From Mnemiopsis leidyi (Eukaryota; Ctenophora; Tentaculata; Lobata; Bolinopsidae), in the NCBI GenBank assembly GCA_000226015.1, contig JH153354.1, forward strand, positions 177,080 through 241,079: a stretch of DNA of 64,000 bases, in the 5' to 3' direction. The translations under genes and the position numbers were made by a program. Shown here one piece after another: positions 9,548 to 21,500 of the stretch. The first letter of the stretch is position 1, and every line of letters starts with the position of its first letter. The notes below the pieces were generated by a model that searched no databases, was not told where the DNA came from, and saw only the letters and a list, made by a program, of their open reading frames with translations.

Positions 9548-12500
9548 ATGAGCTACTTAAACTCTGAGTCGGAGAACGAGTCTCATCTCCTGAATGTGAT
9601 AGTGTCCTTACAGGCTCAGGAGCTGCAGTGCGATGTTAACAGAACTAAAAACAAAAACATTAGCGAGTTCAAACAAATTGATGCAAAGATAGACCAGCAG
9701 CTGACAGGTAACACTTACAGGAATCACGCATTTTTCTATTTTCCCTATTTTGGAAGCTTTGGTTTAAGTCATATAACATTAGTTCTTGGCTTCTGTGGTA
9801 TTTTTCACGTAAATTGAATTGAATTGTGTTTTATTCATCTGTTTTCTGTATGAAAAGATAAAAGGATCAAGATTATTTTACAAGGATTAAGCAAGGTTGT
9901 CGTTTAAAAATGAACAAAGTGATTCGGTACCCAATTAAATTCCCACACTTGCCCATCAAGGTTATGGTGTAGTTGTCCAGCAGCTACTTAACACCTTACC
10001 TATTATCGATTTCAGAGAACCACAATGCCTTAAAGCAGATTCCCGAAGTTTACTCCAACGTTCTTGAGCGAATAAAATGTAAGTTCAGTTACGTTTTCCC
10101 ATTTCTGATATCTTCATTTTTCAAAGTACGTTCCAAGATAGAGTGGCACTCTTTCATTGTGTTGTTCATGAAGGCAATGAAACGAGATCAACTTCAGCTA
10201 CTTTAAAAAAATTTCTCAATAAATGTATTTTATAGTGATTAAATTGTCAACTGAAATAGTCAACTCAAGATTGAGTGATTGATATTACAAAAACGGCACA
10301 CATTTTTGTAAATGAAAGTTGATCTTCATTTTTATGTCATTATTGAATATTTTATCTGACCATTTGACCAACTTAACTTTAATTTGCACGAACTTTTGTT
10401 TCTCATTGAAACATCAATACGATTCTCAGTTGCGCAAGGGAAGATAAAATCATGTAAAGAGAAGATAGATCGATGCAAGACGTCATTGCAATGTCAACGT
10501 GAAGATTTGAAACGTTTGTATCTGGACAGTGTGACAAACGGACAGATCCTCGACCTCCTTGCTAGAATGTAAGTGTTAGTGACCAGTGTGTAGTCTGACT
10601 CGGCAGGTGTGAAAGTTCATGAGGCATTCTTTGTCACATAAATACCATACTTATCCTTACAATCTCAAAGTAACTTAGGTAGCAATTTTAAATACCTTAC
10701 TTTTACCTTGGACAGAATGTGAATCTCTATCTTTATACGCTTTTGTATTGTGTCCGAATATTTCGGCGTATGATTTAGCTAGATTTTCAAAGCTGAGCTT
10801 TTAAAATCTTTCTTTAAATTCCAATTTTAAATCAGCCACAATTAACTTCTATCAGAGACAAAGTGAGAGAAGTTTCTGGGGTTCTGGACAATTACATCAA
10901 GCACAAACATTATCAACATGCTACCAGACTTCTTAAAACTAACGGTAAGTTTCTCTCAAAACAGTAGTTGTGAGTATTGGACTTGGGAGTAACTGATAAT
11001 TTAGTGTCATTATTATCGTACGATGTGCCGCGACAAAACCCTGCAGCACTGGTTCCTTCATAGAATCGTAGAATTTTTTAACTTCACGTAACGCGCAACG
11101 TTTCCATTAAAATCCACGCACGTTTCTTTCGTCAGCCTTTTGGATCTTTAAAGGGGCTCAGTCGGCCGGTTTATTGTTTTCTTCTGCAATCTTGCAGCAT
11201 GCGCCAGCCTTGCGGCATCAAGGCTCAAGTGACAAGTCTCAAGCATGCTAATATTCGCTTAGATTGGGAGTGTTAATCCATGATTTTCAGTTGCTCTACT
11301 GGAAGGTAACTTGTCAAGTGTCGACGCTTTAAAAGATATCAAAGAAGAACTCAAAAAGAGGAAAGACGTGAGTATTTTTCAATCCATCTACATTATATTG
11401 CTCTCAGAATACTTCAGTCAGAATACTTCAGTCAGAATACTTCAGTCAGAAGATGGAATATCGATTTCAAGACGTAACAGTATAACTGATAATGTTCCAA
11501 TGTCAAATTTCAAACGTTAAATTACAGACGTTACATTTAGACGTTAATTTTCAGACGTTACATTTAGAGCTCATTCAGCAGTTACAAAACCACCTCTATC
11601 TCAAAGCATCCTCCGCCAAAGAGAAAGTTCAACTCTTTAGAAGTGGTTAGTTCCTCCCCTCCCCTGACTATTAAATTTTCTCCTAATATTTGAGAAGGTT
11701 TAATCACATCTTTGCTTTCTCCTTTTCTCGAGCAGATTTCGGCAAGGTACATGAACCATCTTAAAGGCACATATGGGCAAGGAATTCCCTAACTATATAC
11801 TAAAGTGACAGTACTATATAAAGTGACAACACTGTTTAGTGAAAAGTACATAATAGTGACATGTCACTATATGCTTACTATGCAGTGACATGTGATCTCT
11901 TTACAAGGACACAATTCTACTGATAGTATGTGATCTTTTGAACTCTGTACGCTGGTTAATAATATACAACCAGCAGTGATCGTGATCAACCGTGATATAG
12001 ATTGACCTAAGACAACCAGCTGATGTCCCTAGCTTACATGATAATCAATAAATCAAAAATTAAAGTTTAATCAGAAAAAGTAAGACCTACGAATTATAGA
12101 GAAGAGTGAAGTCAAACAAAGATAAGGTTTCACGAAACTCGACTTGTCACTATATAGTATTGTCAATGTATAGTACGACTGGAGCACTGTTTAATGACAA
12201 ATATCGACAGTCACTATTCTATAGGTGCTTGTCACTATCAAGTGTTGTCTATCAAGTGTGTCACTATATATGTAGTATGTTTACCGGGCAAGGTACCTGA
12301 ACCATCTTAACTGCAGGTGAGCCCCCGGAAATGGACAACGAGGAGGAGTACGAGGACGAGGAGGAAGACCTGACTAAAGATCCGGAGGAGGACACGTACA
12401 AGTTTCTCAAGTTGCTTATACAGAGTTTACAGCAACTTGATCGTCTCGATGAGACGGAGGAGGTAGGTTTGTCGTATTTGTTACATCTGCACCCAGGCTT

Positions 12501-15500
12501 TTAAAGTTGTACTGTAGGGGCACTTTTAACGGGGACTCAATCACCTCCTGGACATTCGCCTGAGTCGACCGAAGTAAATGTCCTTAGTGCACTCCTCTAG
12601 GATTGGCGTATCTGGGAATTGAATCCCTTCCTTCTACAAAGGAGGTCGCATTAGATATCTCAACATCACCAACCCATTAATTAAGTAATTAAACTCGACC
12701 AGGTGCTGGAGAAGAACATGGAGTCAGAATTACGGAGCATCCTGAACAACACAGCACAGGATCTACTTTACAAGAAGAGACTTACCGACCAGATAGACAA
12801 CCAGCCTACTCTCTTTCCAGAACTGTTGGAGGAGTGTTTCGCTAAGTATCGCGCTGTCGCTGCGTCACATCACGTGGTATGTGTGTGTGTGTGTGTCTAA
12901 TGATTTCAGACAAGCTCCATTGTAATTAAAGCAAGAAATATGACAGTAAATCTTCACCAAATGCCAATATTAATTCTACCGACTAGTATTGATTACTGTA
13001 CAGGTGATTAACGCGATAGAGCACCTGAGGTTCAGCAGCCAAGCTAACCGTTACTCGAACAGTAGAGTTTGGAGTAATATTCAGACCTGTGTAAGTAGTA
13101 ACTCATGGATATTTGGTATTTTTATGTGCTGCTTCTGCAGTGAGACTGAATAGATAGGATAGAATAGAAAAGAATCATGACAGTCGATTTACACACAAAT
13201 AGAAGTGCCTCAAAGTCAATCGATGTCAGTATTCCAAAACAAAACCCGAAACTCATTTTGACATTTAACATAAGTTGACATCAGTTAACATCAGTTGACG
13301 TTGCACCTTCCCAGTAAAAGAAACTTTGCAAATTCTCCCCAACAAGTATCTGAAAACCCCCCTCAGGTAGAGTTCCTGCTGCGTGACTACCTAGCTGTGG
13401 ACGAGGATGTCACCTCCCAGACCCTCAACACAGCCCCCATTTCTTACGTTGCAGCTAAGAACGATATGTCCGTCTTCTTCGCCCGCAGCGGTCGCCGTCC
13501 CGAGAAAGTGCAGTCAAGTCTCTTCTCGTTCGAGTCCAGTGCTACAGGTCATTTTTAGCGGTTTCTAGAATAATAGGTTTCTAGGATACAGCTCATTTTA
13601 AGCGGTTACTAGGATTCTAGGTTACTAGGATACAGGTCATTTGTAGCGGTTACTAGGATACTAGGTTACTAGGATACTGGTCATTTTTAGCGGTTGCTAG
13701 GATTCAGATTAGCTTCATATGTTGTTTTTTTTATTTACTATTGGTCTTTCTGGTCGTTTGCACAGAATACATAGCAAAATCCCGGGTGCACGAGAATGAC
13801 GCATTTCCACTAAATCTGTGTACGTCTCCAGGTCTGACAAGATCGTCCGAGTGTAGAACACAGCAGTACAACAGTGATACTGCGGCTACTGCGTACGAGC
13901 TTCCTGCCCTCTGTCACAAGGTTTACTTATTTCTAGTTATACTTTAAACTTAAACTTTAGTTATACTTTAAACTTATACTTTAGTTATACTTTAGTTATG
14001 AAGTAGTCAATGACTAGACCGAGCTATTACCATATGTAATTTGTTGAAGAGACCGCTCAGTGAAACTATTGTGGTTCAAAGTTTCCAGCTCAGTAAAACT
14101 ATTCAGGAAGCATGAGTGCTGAATGAAATAGCATTTGATTGATTTTTCTGTTCTGAATTTCAATGCGATAGAACAAAATGCCGATTTTACAGAGTCCCCA
14201 CAACATCACCCTGGTATTCAAGCAGATAACGAACTTTATCAGAGAAATCAACAACGTCATTAACATGACGGGAACGTGAGTAAACTTGGTATGCGACTAC
14301 TGATCCAGTTCTCGCATCAGTTGAGGACGATAAACATATGCTTATTGAAAGCTTCTACAACAACAAACTTGAATCTATTTACTTCTATCAACATTCAACC
14401 CTGTTGCAGTCTTATCAGCTGTAATCTCATTGTCAATATCCTACAGCTTACCAACACTGTGTTTGGGGTAGAGCTTTATATATTTGTAGAGCTGTATATA
14501 TTTGTAGAGCTGTATATATTTGTAGAGCTGTATATATTTGTATAGCTGTATATGTTTGTATACACGTATGTGTACATATTTGTATACATTCTCCTTCTCA
14601 GACAGCTGATACCTCTGCAACACTTCCTGAACGAGTTTGTCGACAACAAGTTCTTACCTACACTCCAGGGCAAAGTGAAGAAGGACATTGCAGAGGCTAC
14701 AGAGGGTTCGTCCTGCTCTGTTACTCTAATCCGTTTGAATGTTAAATTTCGTAGTTTGTACAGTCTCTTTACCAAAGTTTTGTGGATTGCTTTTTTTCAA
14801 ACTTATCGGATAAAAACTGTAGTGTTTGTCAAATAAATGGCAAATAAAATCACGCGAAACTGACAGTATGCTAACCGTGGACAGGTAATTCAGGTTTAAA
14901 CATGGTCAAACTACCGGCTAACAAGATCGGCTGGCCTCGTCCACTTTTACAGGTACTCACTCTCATTCCTCAAATCCTTTGTTGTATGTCAGTCATTTGT
15001 TGATTCATCTTGATTTTCAAATAAGGCACACTGCACAGTTATGTTCGATTTTTCTGGAAGTCTAGATTAAATTTATTTTTATCCAGTATTCATTTGTCTC
15101 AAATCTCACCCTCTCTCTAGGGTACGTTAAAGGTGCAAGAAGAGCTTGCTGAGTTGCGGTCTCTCATGAACAGAATGCCAAAATACTGTAACAAATTCCT
15201 GGACATTATCTACGAGGTGCTCAAGTCCTACAAAAGGATCTGTCACAACACCTTTAGTAGTGAGTTTTCGTTTAGCTTTCAAGATTTTGTGTTAATCAAA
15301 GTTCGACTTTGATACTGTTACAACATTAAGTCACCCCTTCTTGTAATATTTTAAATCGAAATTTTGTCGTGCCTTGAATCGCACCATTATTATTGTTAAA
15401 CAGTTTCAAATCAAAATATCGTCCATGGTAATCATCCATCGTAATCGTTCATCGTAATCATCACCCGCCACATAAACTGCCATATTTGTTAAAGATTCAG

Positions 15501-18500
15501 AAAGAATGTCATTACCCAGATATTGTGGGGATTAACGTCATAGGAGCAACCCAAACAGTCTGTCATATCTGGTTCAAGGACGAGAAACTCAAGCAAACAA
15601 TAAGGTACGATATTCATCTCGGTTTATGATAACGTTTTAAAACATCTCAAATATTTACAAAAATAAAACGACCTCCGTGAAAGCTAACATTCTTCTCAGA
15701 GAGTTACCAGCTTGGAAGGATATATTTAAGGGAGGGCTGGAGGAACAGACGTCCACACACGCTAACCTGGTAGCTGCTATCAGCACTCACCTAGGTAGGA
15801 AGTTATGTAAACACTCCCCTGCAGGGTTTAAATGTAGGATTATGTGTTATGTCTGTTTAATTTTCTAAGTTTTAAATTATAGTGATAGGTCTAGGAGAGA
15901 GATTTACTAAAATTTCAAATATTTCACTATTTCAGCTTCACCTCACCCTCCATGCCATTCAACATGTCACATAACCTGTAGAATAGGCCACCTCATGTCC
16001 TGGTCTGTCGATGAAATATGTGTTGTTTCACCACGGTCTAACGTGACGTCACCACGATCTAGCATGACGTCACCACGATCTAGCATGACGTCACCACGAT
16101 GTAACGCGTCCTCACAAATTTGCCAAATTGCATCATCAAGTTTCGAATCTACTTCTGAAGACTCCACAATACAAACAGTTGGACAGATCGGGATCTCCCC
16201 CTCCACAGAACCACTTCCCGATCAGAACTACTACCAGCAACTTCCCACAAAGAAGGCAACGTACGAGGTAGAAATCGGGGATCAGCAGAGTTCATCACGT
16301 GATTACAGAATAGTTAGACACGTGACTTTTGGGGAGGATTCTGACGTGACCTCTCCAGAGACTTCGTACAACGACTCTCAACTCTCGTCCTCCTCCTACA
16401 CTTCCTACTCCTCCTGTGAGATTCGCATTCTTTAGTCCACTTTCCAATACCTAGCCTCGTTACACCAATCTCATTCTCATTCTCATTGAATTCCAAATTT
16501 TCATATTTCATCTCATTTTGTCACAGCATATCCAATCCGAGAATACTGGAGAAGACAAAATTTTCACAAAACGTACATTAAGGTAAAGACATCCTGGACA
16601 AAGATGCGATGATAGCTGACGGTGAGAGACTTATACAACTAGCTCAGCTACAGGACAGTATCAACTGGTTGATCCAGTATGTGGACAGTTTTGTGGAGAA
16701 CTTACAGCGAGACAAGGAGGTACTTCACTGTCAGGATTATTCCCATTTTGGGTTCCCGTCGTCCTGCCCCAGAACATCGTGCCCCACAGCATTTTTTCCC
16801 GGAAATTTTGCCCCACCGAACCTTACCATAACCCTAACCCTAACTCTAACCCTTACCCTAACCCTCACGAAGTTGTCTCTGTTGTGGAGCAGGACTTCAC
16901 TCGGGCTAAATTTCCGGTTTACAGTGCTCTGGGGCACGATGTTCTGGGGCAGGAGGTCGGCCACCCCCATTTTGTAGTCAGCTGCTTGGGTCAATATTAA
17001 TTAGTCACTCAAACAGTGCAATACGGTATTGAGCACTGTCAACAGTAATGAGCACTCTTAAGATGGATAAAAGACAAAAGTGATTACAAAAATTAGGCAA
17101 ATAATTTTAACAAAAATAACAGTAATTGCGAAAAAACTGAGAGAAGTCTCACTGATACATTGCAGTTGCAAGACCAGCTGACAGGAAGCAACATGAAGCT
17201 GCTGGAAGACTGCAGGAACCTGCTTAACGAGCGGATGAGTGAACTGCTGCAGCTTGCGGAGGACTGTCTGATGATCCTGTACTTGGAGATCAGAGTTCAG
17301 TGTTACTACCACCTACTCATCGTCCTCAGAAAGGTTTGTTTTCAATTCTATCCTCTACACAGAAACTTGTATACTGTTCTTTAGTGATAGCCTTGACAGT
17401 AGTTACTTGTCAGCCATTACGATGTTATTTCACAATGCTTGTTATCCTTGTAACCTTGGTCCTTCGGCCGGTTTAAGAGGATTAGATTCGGGGGAACACC
17501 AAGACTACCTAATCTGTAACTGCCGCCGCGCAAGTTTCGCATACACAATAATGTGCCATTATGGTGAATATTGTGGCTGAGAAAAAACGTTGTGTGCTAG
17601 GTATAGTTTTCGTTGCAAAGACTATACCTACTCCTGACACTCCCTTTTTGACTTTGCTAATAAAATATCAGTTTACTTGTTTTTGTGCGAATTTCGTTCC
17701 GATTATTTAATTTAACTTTCTCTGATTGCCGTTCCTTGAATATTGAGCATTTTCGTGGAAATTCTCCTTAAGGCTAAGGCTCTTAAACGCCATCAGATAA
17801 TATCTCCATATAGCGTATTACCTCAAAATCGATGAGGCCTTCAAAACCTGCAAATTCATGCCTCTATCTTTTCCCGTTCGCTCACAAGTTCGTCCCCTTT
17901 AAATCGCCGAGTAAAGAGTAAAGAGAGGACAGAAGAGTGAGGAGTTGAGAGAGGATAGGGAGAGAGAGAGGAAATTGGTCCCACGCGAAAGCAGAGCCTG
18001 ATAGGAGGGCTAAAGAAAGATAGAAAAACGGGAAAGAATGATAAGATTAAAAAATATCAAGACATTAAATTTTGACAAGCAAAGATTGACATTCACGGTC
18101 AATACATTCAAGCAGTGTCGTGCGACAGATTGAAAGGGTCAAAGTTTTTTTTTATTGTCCATTAGGATTGGTGGTTTCAAAGGCAAATAGAAAGCCAGGA
18201 TAAGAGAGAGTGAGAGTTCTTATCACATAAGTGATAAGAACATATCAGAGTCTACTTACAGTTTACTCTGTAGTGACTGCCACAGCAGAGATAGATTTCC
18301 TGTCCCTCTCTATTTTGAATATTTGCTAGCCGCAGTAATTTAGACCGGTGCCGAAAGCAGAGCCTTCCCATGTGTCTCATTATCCCCGTTACTTAAACAG
18401 GTGCAAAGTTGCTTAATCATCAAAGTTGCTTAAGTTCCTGATCGTACTGTTAAGTTTAAGACACTAGTATTCTTGTGCATGTTGTACGAAATAAAAGTTT

Positions 18501-21500
18501 TTATGACCAAGCATTCTAGCTTCTGAGAAAAAGATTGAATTGGTGCGTTGACGCTTTGCTGTAATTGTTTAACCCACCAACAGTTCCATATGGTCCTGAT
18601 GTAATTATTTATTTCTATAGATTTGTGCTCAGAAAAAACAGACCAGAGTCATGGCAATATTTGGAAGTGTCACGATGATCAATGAAACAAGCGGGAAGAT
18701 TGAATCTCTTAGAGAAGGAAACAACTGGGATGTATTTCTGAACTACTTCCTCGCTGTTCTGTTTATCTTCTGTTTTGTAATCGGGATTGTTCTGAACCCG
18801 TTCATAATCGCTTACCACGCTCAACAGAAGAGAACATTTGCGAAAGTACTGTTTCTGCTAGTCAGTTCCATGGATCTGTTTAAAAGTTTGTACTTCCCTC
18901 TTGTATTGATTCCGAAACTACTCTCTCCTCTGAGTCCAGATGACCTCTACTACACAAAAGACTTTAAATCGATTTCATGGACTGCTTACTTCAATAGCTT
19001 CTTTTTGTATCTAGTGATGTTCGAGCTGGATGTATTAGTCGTGCTTAGTGCCGCAAGATGCCTTAGTATCACTCACCCTCTATCTTTATCGGGAAAACGA
19101 AACATTTTCTTTTCTTTTATCTTGATGCTATCACTCCTTACACACATATGTTTGCCCATGATGATATTTTTAGATGAATTTGTATACCTGAGGGTTATAG
19201 ATGCAGTAGTCGTTCAAAACGAAACTTACAGTATTCTGGGTATGTTCAGCATGTTTGGTTGGAGTTGCCTCTCAATTTCTGCTGGATTGTATTTCCTTGT
19301 AAAGACGATACTGTACATGCAAAACTCTGACACAGCATCATCCGATGTCTCGAGAGATAACGTTCGGAAAGGAATAATTTCTCTGATAGCCATGAGCGTT
19401 TGCAATGTCGTGGTGATTCTCTCCAACGTCGCTCATAATATTGCCTTGTTTTATATGAAAAGAAATAATTGGACTTCTCACTCGACAGTTTTGGATTACA
19501 TTCAATTTGAAAATGTTTACTTTATCCCTTTGGTCCAGTCCACCTACAACTCTGTTACATTTTTGATCATATGCAGCTCATTTCAAGACTTCCTTAGAAC
19601 GCTTATTTAAGTGGCTAAGATGTTATGGTCGTGCCAAGTGCTTTCAGATACCTCGTTAATCGGTATCACTCACCCTCTTTCTTCATCGGGAAAAATAAAT
19701 ATTTCGTATCTTTTATCCTAATGCCATCGCTTCTTATACACATATGTTTGCCAATTAATAGTAATAGGTAGCCGGTAGGTGGTATCAAGTATCTGGAATA
19801 CCAAATAATGAATTGATAGTAAATAGAAAAATCAAACGTTAAATTGCCGATGGTAAATTGCAAGGAGCAAATTATATCCTTATTGTGAGTCCTAGAGTCC
19901 ATATCAGTGAGACAGTTTAGTTTATCAAATAAGTAATAACTATCAAATAAGTAATAACTATCATAGGTAATAACTATCATCTTACACTTACAGCAACGCT
20001 CTCTCGCTCCTATTCCCGAATTCTCTGTGTTTTACCGTGAAACGGTATTTTCAGTGCGACTGTTGTTACACAAAATGACGCTATAATAACTACACACATG
20101 TGCGCCGCCAAATGTTCTGGTTCCTTTAAAAATTATTCGAATAAGGTAAGGAATCCTTCATCTAATTACTTACAATGTTGGTGAACAACAATAGCATTAG
20201 TCCACTTACTCACTTAGCAAGAGTTTTCTTGAACACCTTGGCCGTGCTGGCTGTTACTCCAGCATTTTTATTTGTGTCGCCGATTTAAAAGAAGCTCGAA
20301 GCGCTAAGCCGTATGGCTATCTTTGGAAAGGCCAGTGTTGTCCGTTTTAACGACACTGAACTCATTTTAAGAGAAGGAAACAACTGGGATGTATTTCTGA
20401 ACTACTTCTTCGCTGTTCTGTTCATCTTTTCTTTTGTAATCGGGATTGTTCTCAACCCGTTCATCATCGCTTACCACGCTCAACAGAAGAGAACATTTGC
20501 AAAAGTACTGTTTCTTCTAGTCAGTTTCATGGATCTGTTTAAAAGTGTGTACTTCCCTCTTGTATTGGTTCCGAAACTACTCTCCCCTCTGGGTGAAAAC
20601 GACTTCTTCTACATCTATGACTACAATTGGATCCCCAAGATTGCATATGTTAACAGCGTGGTCGTGCCCTTATTCTGGGTTGAAACTGAAATCCTTGTTG
20701 TGCTATCAATTTCTAGATATTTTAGCATCTCACGACCTCTAGAAGTGGCTCCTAAAAGAAACACTGCTCTGCTGCTGCTTATCATTTTCTCTGCACTGTA
20801 TTGGTCTACATCATTCATTCCAACTTATGTACAGAAACACATATATTATAGAATCATATATCAAGTTGTTTCACGTGATGCAGGATCAGAAGCCTCCATG
20901 TCAGTTTGGTTTGTGAAGAGTTCCGTGAGGTGTTTTATCTTGATAACTGGATGTACCTTTACTGCTCTCACTATCATTCATCTGAAGAAGTCGGACACAG
21001 CTTCGTCAGAGACATCAGATGCAAGTGTGAGGAGAGGAATCGTATCTTTACTCGCAATAAGTGTGTTCAATGTATTAGTCCTAGTGTTGGTGATTTTACA
21101 GAACGTTGTACTGTTTTTTATGAGCAAATCTCGCTGGCAGATACACTCTACTGGTTATGACTTCGTTATTTTTTTGATAGCTTATTGCATATCTTTAGTC
21201 CAGTCAACTTTTAATTCTGTCTCATTTCTTGCCATTTCTCTCTCATTTAAGAATTTCTTGAAGGATTGGATTCGCCAGAAGAAGAGACGCATTTTTCAGT
21301 CTTATTAATCCAAGCCGAATCGTGAAACATTACAAACGAGGGATCATGGATCCTGACCCGATACCCTAGAATTTACTTCGTTGTATATTGTCAAAAATTA
21401 AACCATGGCCACTGTCAACCCGACATTTTCCCCATAGACATGGTCAAAATATATATTTTGACTTGAAATTTGCGCCGTGATCGATGTACAATAGTTTTTA

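Noticed and set aside
14276-14775. Several overlapping frames with repeated ELYIFV / YKYIQL
   Set aside because: Products of an 18-base satellite in an EXOC4 intron plus antisense shadows of exon 13.
16609-16994. Frames over the telomere-like repeats (NPNPNPNP / TLTLTL / RVRVRV)
   Set aside because: They read through the palindromic element and its CCCTAA core; only 16583-16719 is exon sequence.
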